DNA from: Paenibacillaceae bacterium GAS479
GTDB lineage: Bacteria > Bacillota > Bacilli > Paenibacillales > Paenibacillaceae
Length of the DNA: 64,000 bases
Assembly (NCBI GenBank): GCA_900105225.1
Contig: LT629764.1
Coordinates: forward strand, 2,078,501 to 2,142,500
Direction: 5' to 3'
Under the pieces are notes generated by a model. That model saw only the letters and a program-made list of their open reading frames with translations. It had not been told where the DNA came from and did not search any database. Numbering within the stretch: position 1 is the first letter of the stretch; each line of letters begins with the position of its first letter. Of this stretch, positions 8,917-18,349 are shown in pieces. The translations under genes and the position numbers were made by a program.

Positions 8917-10965
8917 TTACACTTTATATTGGCGTAAGTAAGATTGCAAATCCTCTGCCATTTCTGCTAACGATGTTGCCGAAGCACTTACTTGCTCCAT
9001 TGCCGCCAATTGCTCCTCCGTTGCAGCAGATACATTTTGCGTCCCCTCTGCTGAACGTCCTGCAATTTCGGTAATCACATTCACCTGCTCAACAGCGTGT
9101 TCCGTGTTGCTGTTCATCTGGAGCGAATAGGTCGTTACCTCTTGAATTTGTGAAGCTACTTGCTGAACAGAATCTAATATCTCAGTAAACGCTGCACCTG
9201 CTTGGTTCACGACATCCATGCCAATCGCAACTTCACGTGTGCCTTCTTCTATTGAATCAATCGCTAGCACAGTCTCGCTCTGAATGGCAGCGAGCAGCTT
9301 AGCGATCTGCTGCGTTGATTGAGCCGATTGCTCCGATAGCTTGCGAACCTCACCGGCTACGACTGCAAAGCCGCGTCCTTGCTCACCAGCACGTGCCGCC
9401 TCAATCGCAGCATTCAGCGCCAACAAGTTCGTTTGCGCCGCAATATCCGAGATGACCTTAACGATATTGTCGATGGCAGACGAGCGCTGTCCCAGCTGCT
9501 TAACGGTACCATTTATCGTGTTAACGGTATTTTGTATGGATTGCATTTGCTGCATGACCGATTGTAGTTTACGGTTGCCCATTTCAGCACTTTCCGAAGC
9601 GTTCAAAGCAGAATGAGCAACACTCTGGGCGTTGTTTGATATTTGCTGAACCCCTTGGGCAACTTGATGGATTGAACGCACACTTTCTTCCACATTATTT
9701 ACTTGCTGATCAGAACCATCTGCTACCTCTTGAATCGACATTGCAATATGTTCCGTCGCTTTGCTCGTATGCTCCGCGTTAGCAGACAGTTCCTCAGCAG
9801 ATATTGCTACATTTTCAGCTGTACGATTAACTTGCTGAATAAACTGACGCAGCGTACGAATCATCGTATTTACTGCGCTAGTCAGCTTGCCAACTTCATC
9901 ATTCGACTTCACGGCTAATTCCACTTGATTCAAATCACCGTTAGATACACGCTCCGCAGCTTCCGCAACTGCAACGATCGGACGCGTAATCTGCCGTGCA
10001 ATAAAGTAGGCAAGCAGGATGACAACCAAACAGACGGCAACTACGATAAGGAACACTGACCATTTAATAGAAGAAACAGCTGCTGTAATCGAATCTTCAG
10101 GAATGTTCATATAGATGTTATATCCAGTGGTAGGAACTGGAGCATACGCAACGGTATACTCTTCTCCAGCATCCGAGTAGTCAAAAGACGTTGCTTCAGC
10201 CTTTTTTTGACCCAAAATCTTAACTAATCCTGACGGCAGCTTCGCTTCCTCAGCCGTCTTTCCGATTAATTCTTTATTTTTGTGGAGTTGAATCTTCCCT
10301 GAACTGTCTATAACAATCGGGTACCCCACCCCATTGTCAATGTACAAGCTTTTAAAGATTTCATTAGTGAATTTTTCAAAATTAACAAGTCCGGTTAAGG
10401 CACCCGTCACTTTCCCATCCGCCTGCTTTACAGGTACGGCTACAATAATCGAGCGTTGGCCTGTCGTCTTCGCTAAAATAACATCCGTGTATGTTTCTTT
10501 TCCTTCCATGGCATTTTTGAAGAAAGGCCTCATGCCTAAATCAATGCCAACACTCTTCTCAAATGTGTCTGCTTTCACAAGGCCATCCATACCGATAAAT
10601 GTGTTCCCGTCATAGTGCGGGGCGTTCTCTTTTAAACTTTGGATAAATTTCATCTTATTCGCAGTATCTTCTGCACGAATATCAGTCGTAGTTGCGAGTA
10701 TTTTCATTTCACTCATACGCTCTTTAAAATACTGATCCATCATTTCAGCTCTACTTTTCACAAGCGAAACATAGGAATCACTTTGTTTTTCAATCAATTT
10801 GGATGACGATGTACTATATACAAATACTGAGGTAAGGACAAGGGGAATAAGGGACACGACAATAAACCAAGTTATCAGTCGATTTTTAAGCTTCCCCTTA
10901 AGCACCTTACCCACTAAACTAACCGTGGATACAATCTTCTCATTTGATTTTACATTTTCTTTCAT
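8917..10965 (-). CDS. Methyl-accepting chemotaxis protein with Cache sensor
   Basis: Standard transmembrane chemoreceptor: membrane helix at about residues 32-54, a double-Cache type extracellular domain (about 60-300, including TYTDVILAKTTGQRSIIVAVPV), second membrane helix at about 303-326, HAMP (ARQITRPIVAVAEAAERVSNGDL), then a long coiled-coil signalling domain. The invariant hairpin tip is present (VISDIAAQTNLLALNAAIEA, then ARAGEQGRGFAVVAGEVRKL). Ligands of this sensor class are small molecules such as amino acids; the actual one cannot be read. Single gene, own terminator. Confidence 0.95.
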   Translation of the reverse strand: MKENVKSNEKIVSTVSLVGKVLKGKLKNRLITWFIVVSLIPLVLTSVFVYSTSSSKLIEKQSDSYVSLVKSRAEMMDQYFKERMSEMKILATTTDIRAEDTANKMKFIQSLKENAPHYDGNTFIGMDGLVKADTFEKSVGIDLGMRPFFKNAMEGKETYTDVILAKTTGQRSIIVAVPVKQADGKVTGALTGLVNFEKFTNEIFKSLYIDNGVGYPIVIDSSGKIQLHKNKELIGKTAEEAKLPSGLVKILGQKKAEATSFDYSDAGEEYTVAYAPVPTTGYNIYMNIPEDSITAAVSSIKWSVFLIVVAVCLVVILLAYFIARQITRPIVAVAEAAERVSNGDLNQVELAVKSNDEVGKLTSAVNTMIRTLRQFIQQVNRTAENVAISAEELSANAEHTSKATEHIAMSIQEVADGSDQQVNNVEESVRSIHQVAQGVQQISNNAQSVAHSALNASESAEMGNRKLQSVMQQMQSIQNTVNTINGTVKQLGQRSSAIDNIVKVISDIAAQTNLLALNAAIEAARAGEQGRGFAVVAGEVRKLSEQSAQSTQQIAKLLAAIQSETVLAIDSIEEGTREVAIGMDVVNQAGAAFTEILDSVQQVASQIQEVTTYSLQMNSNTEHAVEQVNVITEIAGRSAEGTQNVSAATEEQLAAMEQVSASATSLAEMAEDLQSYLRQYKV

Positions 10966-11055
10966 TACCTCATACCTCCCTTTCTGGTCAGATATTTCTC
11001 TGAATCTTCTTTTACAGCCTTATTTCCTGGTTGCATGAGACAAATTGGGCATGTT

Positions 11056-11107
11056 GAAGAGGTCGTCAAGGTAATCTACCATAGCGACCTTTCTTGACAA
11101 CCTCTTC
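11056..11107. repeat. 15-bp inverted repeat between ggt and the chemoreceptor gene
   Basis: GAAGAGGTCGTCAAG at 11056-11070 pairs with CTTGACAACCTCTTC at 11093-11107 (14 of 15, the odd pair being G-U in RNA); the loop is 22 bases. No T run follows on either strand, so it is a weak candidate terminator for the GGT gene and may be an mRNA stability element. Confidence 0.55.
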
Positions 11108-11141
11108 ATACTGATTTGAAACTAATTATGCCTTAAAGTGA

Positions 11142-12860
11142 TTAATAGCCTAAAGCCGCACCTTCACCACGTGGGTCAGCGCCAGCAAACTTAACATTTG
11201 TGCTTGGATCAATCACAACCATACCGGATTGACCAACTTGGTCTGTGTAGTCGTCAATTTTTTTCACTGGATGACCGCGACGTGCCAATTCATCCATTAC
11301 GGATTGCGGGATACGGCCTTCCATTCTTAATCCGTTAGCAGACTCGCCCCAGTTACGGCCATGCAGCCATCTTGGTGCTTCAATCGCATCTTGAACCGAC
11401 AAGCCAAAATCAACATAACGCGTAACTAAGGATGCTTGTGTTTGAGGTTGTCCCTCGCCGCCTTGTGTACCGTATAACATATAAGGCTTGCCGTCTTTCA
11501 TCAACATTGCAGGATTGAGTGTATGGAACGTACGTTTCTTAGGCTCCAGGTCGTTTACGTGATTCTTATCCAAGGAGAAGAAGCTACCACGGTTTTGCAA
11601 TAGAACGCCTGTGTCTTTTGCGACTACGCCTGCACCCCAGTCAAAGTAATGACTTTGGATAACGGATACAGCATTACCGTCTTTATCAACGATTCCGAGC
11701 CAAACTGTGTCACCTTTAGGATCAAGCGGTTTAACGTTCTCTGCAGCTTTGTTCATATCAATGCGTGCAGCGAGGTTTTTACCGTGCTCTTTAGACAGCA
11801 GATCATCAACTGGAATTTTATTGAAGTCTGGATCAGTCAAATATTTGTCACGATCAGCAAAAGCTTGCTTAGTAGCTTCAACCATAACGTGGTAGTAGTC
11901 AGCTGAACCATCGCCCATTTTCTTCAGGTCAAAGTTGTTCAAAATGTTCAAGATAGACAAGGAAGCCATACCTTGAGAGTTCGGTGGAACGTTGTAAGCT
12001 TGGTAGCCACGGTAGTCAACAGAGATTGGTTTAACCCAGTCCGCTTTGTGATCAATGAAATCTTTACGAGTTAAGGAGCCGCCGTTAGCTTGAATGTCAG
12101 CAGCGATCAATTTACCCGTTTCACCCCTGTAAAATTCACTAGCGCCGTTTTTAGCAATACGCTTCAACGTTTTCGCCAAATCTTTTTGTACCATCATTTC
12201 GCCTGTTTTGTAAGGCTTGCCATCCGGCTTCAAGAAAACTTTGCTGAACGTTTCAAAACGACCCAGGTCTTTAAGCTCTTTATCAGTTGGATCGATAGCA
12301 GAGTTTGTCCATCTTTCTTGGTTAGGAGTTACAGGGTAACCTTTGTCCGCATAACTGATTGCGCGTTCCATCAAGTCATCCCAGTCCATGGACAAGTTCA
12401 TCGTTTGTTCTGCATATTTGTAAGCTTCGCCCCAACCCGATACTGTCCCTGGAACTGTGTTAGCTGCCAGATATCCGCGAGAAGGAATTTTTTCAAAGCC
12501 CTTATTTTTATAAAAGTCAATTGTTGTCTTCTCACCGGAACGACCACTTGCATTCAACGCTTTAAGCTCTTTTGTCTTCGCGTTGTAGACAAGCCAGAAT
12601 GCATCTCCGCCTATACCTGTGTATTGCGGATATACAACCGCGAGCGTAGCTTGTGCAGCAATCGCTGCATCAACCGCATTCCCCCCCTCTTCAAGCACTT
12701 CGAGCGCTGCAGCGGAAGCTAAATAATGAGGTGTGGTAACGATTCCGTTCGGCGCCATCGTCGTAGGACGATTAGCTGCATTAACAGATGGCCCATAAAT
12801 TGAAAAGCACATTGCTGTTGTCATTAACAAAACTGACCCTTTTTTCATTGAACTACGCAT
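11142..12860 (-). CDS. Gamma-glutamyltransferase family protein (YwrD/GGT-like), exported
   Basis: Signal peptide (KKGSVLLMTTAMCFSIYG..., cleavage near VNA). The N-terminal part matches the GGT large subunit (MAPNGIVTTPHYLAS, then EVLEEGGNAVDAAIAAQATLAV and GIGGDAFWLVY). The self-processing and catalytic Thr should be the one in GDTVWLGIVDKDGNAVS, followed by small-subunit motifs (LLQNRGSFF, TLNPAMLM, TQGGEGQPQ). It would cleave gamma-glutamyl bonds of glutathione or polyglutamate outside the cell. The GDTVW... form is closer to YwrD-type enzymes than to classical Ggt (NTTHLS). ATG behind AGGGGG. Monocistronic. Confidence 0.92.
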   Translation of the reverse strand: MRSSMKKGSVLLMTTAMCFSIYGPSVNAANRPTTMAPNGIVTTPHYLASAAALEVLEEGGNAVDAAIAAQATLAVVYPQYTGIGGDAFWLVYNAKTKELKALNASGRSGEKTTIDFYKNKGFEKIPSRGYLAANTVPGTVSGWGEAYKYAEQTMNLSMDWDDLMERAISYADKGYPVTPNQERWTNSAIDPTDKELKDLGRFETFSKVFLKPDGKPYKTGEMMVQKDLAKTLKRIAKNGASEFYRGETGKLIAADIQANGGSLTRKDFIDHKADWVKPISVDYRGYQAYNVPPNSQGMASLSILNILNNFDLKKMGDGSADYYHVMVEATKQAFADRDKYLTDPDFNKIPVDDLLSKEHGKNLAARIDMNKAAENVKPLDPKGDTVWLGIVDKDGNAVSVIQSHYFDWGAGVVAKDTGVLLQNRGSFFSLDKNHVNDLEPKKRTFHTLNPAMLMKDGKPYMLYGTQGGEGQPQTQASLVTRYVDFGLSVQDAIEAPRWLHGRNWGESANGLRMEGRIPQSVMDELARRGHPVKKIDDYTDQVGQSGMVVIDPSTNVKFAGADPRGEGAALGY

Positions 12861-13361
12861 GTTTTTCCCCCTAAGATGTGTTCATGATTTCGTTGACTTG
12901 CTGAACTATTCTCTCTTAAACCACCCCTTTCAGTGGGATAGCCAGCTTTCGCTTTAGCGACACAAAATGGATATATTGTTACTTATTTACAACATTTTTT
13001 TCTATTGGTATATTATCATATGAATAGAAATAATAGACTATCTAATATTCCTATTTTAATAGAAATCCTGAGAATGGATCGTGTTATAAGACTATTGAAT
13101 CAGCAGATAGTTACTTACTTCCTATTGCCACACAATTACTACATCGGTTTTAAAGATCAAACTTTTTAATATTTTTCAAAAAAAACTATTAAATTTTTAT
13201 AACTGCCATTGCTTACTTCAAACCTGGATTACGAAAATAACTTTTGAGAAAAAATAAAAAAAGTGCCTTGCTCTTTGGCAGAACAGTGTTTGTTGTAAAC
13301 ACATCACCAATGAGAGGAGCACCTTTATTCAGGTTCAGGCTTGTGAGCACTGGACGTATGA
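12861..13361. other. A+T-rich intergenic region, no gene seen
   Basis: About 500 bases between ggt and the AbrB-type gene. It is markedly A+T-rich between 12960 and 13260 and has no open frame with a ribosome binding site. It should hold the promoter of the GGT gene. I could not assign a clear -35/-10 pair, riboswitch or small RNA. Confidence 0.4.
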
Positions 13362-13409
13362 AAGGGAGATAACTTAAGCTGCCCATAGGCATCTCAAGCT
13401 ATCTCCCTC
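13362..13409 (-). terminator. Terminator-like hairpin after the AbrB-type gene
   Basis: Minus strand: GGGAGATAGCTTGAG ... TTAAGTTATCTCCC forms a long stem 15 bases past the stop codon; the T run is short, so efficiency is uncertain. Confidence 0.55.
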
Positions 13410-13423
13410 TTTGTTGAATGAAT

Positions 13424-13996
13424 TTATTTCATCGTTCGTAATAATTGACTGACCCTGCCTTGCGAGATGCCAAGCATACGAGCCCATTCCCCTTGTGAAG
13501 CCCGAGGATGAGATTGCATGACTTCGGCCAGGCGCCTGGCTGTCTGCTCACCCTTACTTTGCTGACTAAAAAAGCCTGCCGCCAAAGAAGCTGCCGGGCC
13601 TCCTGCACGCCGTTCTACGTTAGATTGACTGAACGATTCCATCCGAGTTGCAGCTACCTGAGGTTTTGCGAAAACTCCCGCTGCCGGATGCATCTCATCT
13701 CTGCGTGACTCTACCGAGCTCCCGAATCCTACAGCAGCCTTGTTCTCTTTCGTTGAAACATCCGCTAGACAGCTACCGCAGATGAATCGGTTTTTGAAAA
13801 AAGCGAGCGCTTCCGTTGATTGGCAAAACAGGCATTCTTGCGAGCGAAATTTGCGCAGCACCAAGCGCTTCGCTGCCTCATCCATGAAAAACTCAACCGG
13901 ATCGCCTTCATTCAATTCCAACATCCGACGAAGCTCGATAGGCAAAACAATGCGTCCCAGCTCATCAATTAAACGAACGATTCCAATACTTTTCAT
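13424..13996 (-). CDS. AbrB/SpoVT-type transcription regulator with zinc knuckle and C-terminal HTH
   Basis: Residues 1-50 are a swapped-hairpin AbrB domain (GIVRLIDELGRIVLPIELRRML, EGDPVEFF). Residues 54-80 carry two CxxC pairs (CLFCQS and FICGSCL), a probable zinc site. A variable linker follows, and the last 35 residues form a helix-turn-helix (SQGEWARMLGISQGRVSQLLR). AbrB proteins of Bacillus are about 95 residues with no second DNA-binding domain, so this is an extended version. ATG behind AAAGGGTGAG. Single gene; targets unknown. Confidence 0.8.
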   Translation of the reverse strand: MKSIGIVRLIDELGRIVLPIELRRMLELNEGDPVEFFMDEAAKRLVLRKFRSQECLFCQSTEALAFFKNRFICGSCLADVSTKENKAAVGFGSSVESRRDEMHPAAGVFAKPQVAATRMESFSQSNVERRAGGPAASLAAGFFSQQSKGEQTARRLAEVMQSHPRASQGEWARMLGISQGRVSQLLRTMK

Positions 13997-14223
13997 CCGT
14001 CACTCACCCTTTTAGCGTTTCTTTACCACTAAAGGTTCGGTAAAACGTGTCGAATTCCTTTAGAACTTAAAAAAAAAGGATTCAAAATCACAGAATTGGG
14101 TATTAACCTCGGTTGTTCGCCCTTTGACCAAGCGTAAAAGAGCATGCCTATACCTTTTTCATACATCCTTAAATACGCTGTTGGATACAGCTCATTGTAA
14201 GTCGCAGCTCCATATAATTCCAC

Positions 14224-14270
14224 AAAAAAACAGCTCCCTGCAGCCCATGATACAGGCGCAGAGAGCTGTT
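14224..14270 (-). terminator. Strong intrinsic terminator of the glycosidase operon
   Basis: Minus strand: AACAGCTCTCTGCG ... TGCAGGGAGCTGTT followed by TTTTT. It lies downstream of the GH31 gene and its remnant and is the probable end of the lacI operon transcript. Confidence 0.85.
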
Positions 14271-14289
14271 CGTCATACATCTATTCCGC

Positions 14290-14355
14290 CTATTGCTTCG
14301 TCACCCTCACGTCATCGATGTGCAGGGTAGTTCCGCCTGGAGAATCGACGTCACC
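14290..14355 (-). pseudogene. Out-of-frame tail of a carbohydrate-binding domain
   Basis: Immediately past the GH31 stop, a different frame reads GDVDSPGGTTLHIDDVRVTK and then Gln and a stop (14290-14292). GTTLHIDDVRVTK is the typical last strand of family-4/9/22-like carbohydrate-binding jelly rolls. Together with WTQVQDVTGLRPGSY at the end of the GH31 protein it suggests that a C-terminal binding module has been deleted and frameshifted. Confidence 0.5.
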
Positions 14356-17300
14356 TCGCAATAATTAGGCTTCCCGGCCCACTGCCCGCCGCAAGGAACA
14401 GCTCTTTCCCGACTTTGGCATAGCTTCCCGGACGGAGACCTGTTACATCTTGAACCTGCGTCCACAGGCCGCTATCGGAAACAAGGGATGCCGCTTTGTG
14501 TGAGTCCGAGTCCGAGTTCGGATGCGAGTTCGAATGCAAGTCCGCGTCTGGGCCCGAGTCCGAGTCCGAGTCCGGCAGGTGGATCAGGAAGGTCACATCC
14601 TGCTGCAGACTACCCTGCCAAGTAAGCTCAAGACGAGTTCCCGATCTTGATGCCGATACCGTCACGACATTGCCAAGATCATCCTCGAACGAATCTTGAA
14701 GCTCTGTTGTGACATATAAGCGGAAACAGAGATGTTTATACCCATCTACTTTGCTGCCAACGTGGCCCATTAGTGCATAATCATCCGCCAAATCAAGCGC
14801 AAGCATGCTGTTCTGCCGGATATACACCGGGATCTCATCCAAATCTGCGCGCACCTTCAGAAGTTTCGGGCCTTGCATCTCGTCACCGCCGAACAACGGC
14901 AGCCAGCTGCCCTCCGGCAAGTAAACCTCTTTGACGGTATGCCCTTCCTCGGTAACCGGCGCGACGAGCAAGCTTTCACCGAACATGTACTGGCTGATCA
15001 ACTCCGTGCAATTGAGATCAGCAGGGAACTGCATATGCATCGCGCGCATCATCGGCTGGCCGGTACGGCTGGCCCGAATCGCCTGATCGTAAATATAAGG
15101 CAGGAGATTCATCCGCAAATCTGCGAATTTTTTGTACCATTGGATGACCCGGGGTTCGCCCGTCCGTTCCGCGATGTTCCACGGTGTGCGATCTTGATTG
15201 AACTCGCCCTTCGTCTCGGCATGGTACTGCATGACCGGGCAAAATGCCGCCATCTGAGCCGAGCGCACAAACAACTCCGCTGTTGGAATGTCTCCATGGA
15301 AACCGCCGAGATCCCAACCCCAGAACGGAATCCCAGACATACCGCTGGACAGTCCGGCAATGATGGAAGAGCGGAACGCCCCGAACGTTGAGCGCTCGTC
15401 GCCCGCCCAGTGCATCGGATATTTCTGAGCTCCCGTATACCCTGCCCGGCTGAACGTAATACCGCCTTGCGGAGAATACTCCTGGACAAAATCATAGTAG
15501 CTGCCTGCATACAAATTAGGATAAAGATTGCGCATTTCGCGTCCGGTGGAGCCATCATGGAATTTCAGATCGTGGCCGAATACGAACTCGCCGCCGTCGG
15601 TTTTGAAGCCGTCCACCCCGATCTCCTGCGCCAGGTATTTCCGCTTATCGAACCACCACTTCTTTGCCTCCGGGTTCGTGAAGTCGATAATATGGCTGTC
15701 TTTGAACCAGTTGTAGGGCAGCGTGAACGGCGTTCCATCCGCATTGGCGACGTTGTACCCCTTCTCAAGCAGCGTCCGCTCATCCTGATCGCGCTGGCCA
15801 TGCGCCACTCCGTACATGCATTTGTGGATCGGAATTTGCCATAACAGCACCTTGAGCCCCTGCGCATGCAAATCTGCGACCATCCCTTTCGGGTCCGGCC
15901 AGCGTCCCCACTCTGGGAAATTGAAGTCGTCGTAGCTCAGAGCTTCACTGCCATTCTTCACTTCATATTGCGCATCATTGAAAATGTAAAACGTCGCTTC
16001 ATCGCTCCACTGCTCAATGACGAGCACAGTAGATGGAATCTCATAGGCAGCCGTCAGCGCGGCCTGTTTCATGACCTCAGCCTGCGAATCCCAGTTGTTG
16101 CTGGACATCCATGGTCCGAAGGACCATTTTGGCGGCAGCACCGGCAGTCCGGCTAAGGAAGCAAAACCGCGTACCATTTCCAGCGGCTCCCCCACCAAGA
16201 AACAGGCCGTCAACTGCTGCGACTCGGGAGATAGATCCGCTTCCATTTCGACGAGACCGGACAAGCGGGTGTGGAATCGGAATGTGGAGTACAAGGGAGA
16301 ATCCAGGAAGATGGAGTACCCGCCCGAGCTGACGGCAAATGGCACCGGCATATACGTCTTGAGCCCCTGATCCCTGTACTGGTTGTATACATACTGGTCC
16401 ACTTCCTGGCCCGAGTAATCATAATGAGAAAAGCGTTCGCCCATGCCGAACCAGCGATGCGCCGGCTGCGCCCGTAAATTCAGGCGCAGCTTGTGAACGG
16501 TGCCCGATCGATCCGTGAGGATCTCGATCGCTGCTTTGCCGTCGGCGGAAAAACTTTCCGCCAGCACGGTGCTGTCGGCGCTGCGCAGCTCCAGCGCCAG
16601 CTTGCCCGCGGGCGCCGATACTTCGAGGCGCCCCGCACCAAGCTGCAGAGCCGCGCTTTGCAGCGGCTCGCCAATGACGTTCGCGCCAGCTGCGGCGAAC
16701 GTCATCTTCACCGCGCCGCTGGCATCGGCGCGGAAGATCAGTGCCGGCTGCGCTGCGCCGCCGGCATCCCCCTGCTCCCCGATGACATGGGGAGCATGCA
16801 ACAGGGCGGCGAATCCACCGTCCGCCGCCGCATGGAATGCATGGACGCGCTTCAGCGCCGTCCATGCCCTAACGTGAAAGCGGTAAGCCGGGGTCGCGGC
16901 CGACCGCTCCCCGCTTTGCAGCGCAAAGGAATAGCTTACCTCGTCCCCCGCGAGGTAGGGACCCAGGCGCGCTTCCCATACTTTTTCGCCGCCAGACACT
17001 GTCCTCATCACAGCAGGCACCGGTTCTGTGGCGGTGATTCCGTTCACCTCAACCAGCACCGTTACGGACTGGCTCGCTTGGAATGGCTGCGCCAGCACGC
17101 GGACCAGAACGACCTCCCCTTCTTCGGGATGGCGCGGGAATCGCTCGCATGGCATCGTCACGTAAGGGTCGTCGTAACCGGTCGGCGTATGCACAAGCAT
17201 GATGCCTTCCTGGCCACCAGCGCCGCCAGTTGCACCGCTTCCCGCAATTGCGTCAAGGGCCAGCTCAAGCAATATCTCGCTCCATGAACTCGCAGGGAGT

Positions 17301-18190
17301 TGTTCACCGTTTTGAGCCAGCCAGTAGTCGCGCATCAACGGCTCTCTTGCTGTCGTCAAATCCACTTCATAGAGGCGACCATGCTCCTCCCGCAGCGCCT
17401 CTACATGCCCAAGCAGTTCCTTGGCGCGGGCCAAATCGCCCTTATTGGCGTAATACCATGCCAGCAGACAAGTCAGATCGGGGCGTTCACAGCCCCCAAG
17501 CCAAGTGTCGCTTGGCTTCAGGCGAACCCCTTTGCCCACCAATGTTTCTTCAAGCTTGTAGAGCGCTTCAATAAGAATCCGATCCTCAATCCCGAGCATG
17601 CCAAAAGGAATCGCCGCCGCGATAATATCGCCATGGATCGCCGTATCACCCAGCTCGCTCACAACCCGGCCATCTTTAATGAACCGCTCGAAGACGAGCT
17701 CGCGGATTGATTTGAGCAACTTAATGCCCGTTTCCTCCGCACTATGAGGGGGAGCAGACTGAATTGCAGCATAATACAGAGCTAAATGGCTCAAATAGAT
17801 GCCGCTTGATTCCTGATGCCTTGCTCCCTGCTGCCTTGATCCCTGCTGCAGCCAATGAGGCAGTGGCTGCTGCCACTGCTGCTCGATCCGACCAACTACG
17901 TCCGCTGCAAACGTTTGTCCTGATACGACATCAAAGTCCCGCCCACTACTTTTGACATACTCCCCCCATGCCCAAAGCGCAAGCGCCGCATCGGTCAAGC
18001 TGGTCTCGGAATCTCCCTCGACCTGTTCCATCAAACGCCGCAGCAGCGACAAAGCTAGCCCAGGCTCTCCCCGCTGCATATGTAACCGACTTAAAAACGC
18101 CATCCCCTTCATACCTTCATGCCCCGCTATAAGAGCAACGGTCCCACCGTTGCCGCTGGCTTGCGGCGCCTCATTCCCCTTGCTTTCCAT
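14351..18190 (-). CDS. Large GH31 family glycosidase with N-terminal GH15-like domain
   Basis: 1279 residues without a signal peptide, so probably cytoplasmic. About 1-330 is an all-helical region resembling the (alpha/alpha)6 barrel of GH15 (GDTAIHGDIIAAAIPFGML, RPDLTCLLAWYYANKGDL). A beta-sandwich segment follows at about 340-440. The GH31 part has its catalytic nucleophile Asp865 in GVDGFKTDGGEF and acid/base Asp931 in HWAGDERSTFGAF, plus WGWDLGGFHGD. The C-terminus has a Ser/Asp-rich linker (PDSDSDSGPDADLHSNS) and a truncated binding-domain start. GH31 enzymes hydrolyse alpha-glucosides, alpha-xylosides or act as transglycosylases; the substrate is not fixed by the sequence I can see. It is the last gene of the lacI-ABC operon. 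Confidence 0.9.
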   Translation of the reverse strand: MESKGNEAPQASGNGGTVALIAGHEGMKGMAFLSRLHMQRGEPGLALSLLRRLMEQVEGDSETSLTDAALALWAWGEYVKSSGRDFDVVSGQTFAADVVGRIEQQWQQPLPHWLQQGSRQQGARHQESSGIYLSHLALYYAAIQSAPPHSAEETGIKLLKSIRELVFERFIKDGRVVSELGDTAIHGDIIAAAIPFGMLGIEDRILIEALYKLEETLVGKGVRLKPSDTWLGGCERPDLTCLLAWYYANKGDLARAKELLGHVEALREEHGRLYEVDLTTAREPLMRDYWLAQNGEQLPASSWSEILLELALDAIAGSGATGGAGGQEGIMLVHTPTGYDDPYVTMPCERFPRHPEEGEVVLVRVLAQPFQASQSVTVLVEVNGITATEPVPAVMRTVSGGEKVWEARLGPYLAGDEVSYSFALQSGERSAATPAYRFHVRAWTALKRVHAFHAAADGGFAALLHAPHVIGEQGDAGGAAQPALIFRADASGAVKMTFAAAGANVIGEPLQSAALQLGAGRLEVSAPAGKLALELRSADSTVLAESFSADGKAAIEILTDRSGTVHKLRLNLRAQPAHRWFGMGERFSHYDYSGQEVDQYVYNQYRDQGLKTYMPVPFAVSSGGYSIFLDSPLYSTFRFHTRLSGLVEMEADLSPESQQLTACFLVGEPLEMVRGFASLAGLPVLPPKWSFGPWMSSNNWDSQAEVMKQAALTAAYEIPSTVLVIEQWSDEATFYIFNDAQYEVKNGSEALSYDDFNFPEWGRWPDPKGMVADLHAQGLKVLLWQIPIHKCMYGVAHGQRDQDERTLLEKGYNVANADGTPFTLPYNWFKDSHIIDFTNPEAKKWWFDKRKYLAQEIGVDGFKTDGGEFVFGHDLKFHDGSTGREMRNLYPNLYAGSYYDFVQEYSPQGGITFSRAGYTGAQKYPMHWAGDERSTFGAFRSSIIAGLSSGMSGIPFWGWDLGGFHGDIPTAELFVRSAQMAAFCPVMQYHAETKGEFNQDRTPWNIAERTGEPRVIQWYKKFADLRMNLLPYIYDQAIRASRTGQPMMRAMHMQFPADLNCTELISQYMFGESLLVAPVTEEGHTVKEVYLPEGSWLPLFGGDEMQGPKLLKVRADLDEIPVYIRQNSMLALDLADDYALMGHVGSKVDGYKHLCFRLYVTTELQDSFEDDLGNVVTVSASRSGTRLELTWQGSLQQDVTFLIHLPDSDSDSGPDADLHSNSHPNSDSDSHKAASLVSDSGLWTQVQDVTGLRPGSYAKVGKELFLAAGSGPGSLIIAR

Positions 18191-18235
18191 CCTTATTCCC
18201 CCACCCTATCCTAATTCTTGCTGCATTTTGGTAAA

Positions 18236-18262
18236 AGAAAAGGGGCACCACAATCATGCCCC
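18236..18262 (-). terminator. Terminator or attenuator between binding-protein and GH31 genes
   Basis: Minus strand GGGGCATGATTGTGGTGCCCC followed by TTTTCTTTT. It would lower GH31 expression relative to the binding-protein gene. Confidence 0.75.
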
Positions 18263-18288
18263 TTCCGCCTCGCTAAACCAGCTTGCTG

Positions 18289-18344
18289 TTATTTTTTCCA
18301 CTAGCCCTTCAACTTGCTTCCGAGCTTCGTTTCAAAGCCTGCTC
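18289..18344 (-). repeat. Decayed tandem copy of the binding-protein gene 3' end
   Basis: The 54 bases that end the substrate-binding-protein gene (18350-18403) recur at 18289-18344 with a few substitutions and single-base indels, including the terminal GAAAAAATAA. The copy is out of frame and non-coding. Confidence 0.8.
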
Positions 18345-18349
18345 TTCAA

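Noticed and set aside
14029-14280. An 83-codon minus-strand ORF after the GH31 operon
   Set aside because: Its first 15 codons are the stem of the operon terminator (14224-14270), it has no ribosome site and no recognisable family.
16480-17710. Long plus-strand ORFs within the GH31 gene
   Set aside because: GC-rich antisense shadows; the minus-strand frame has clear domain motifs throughout.
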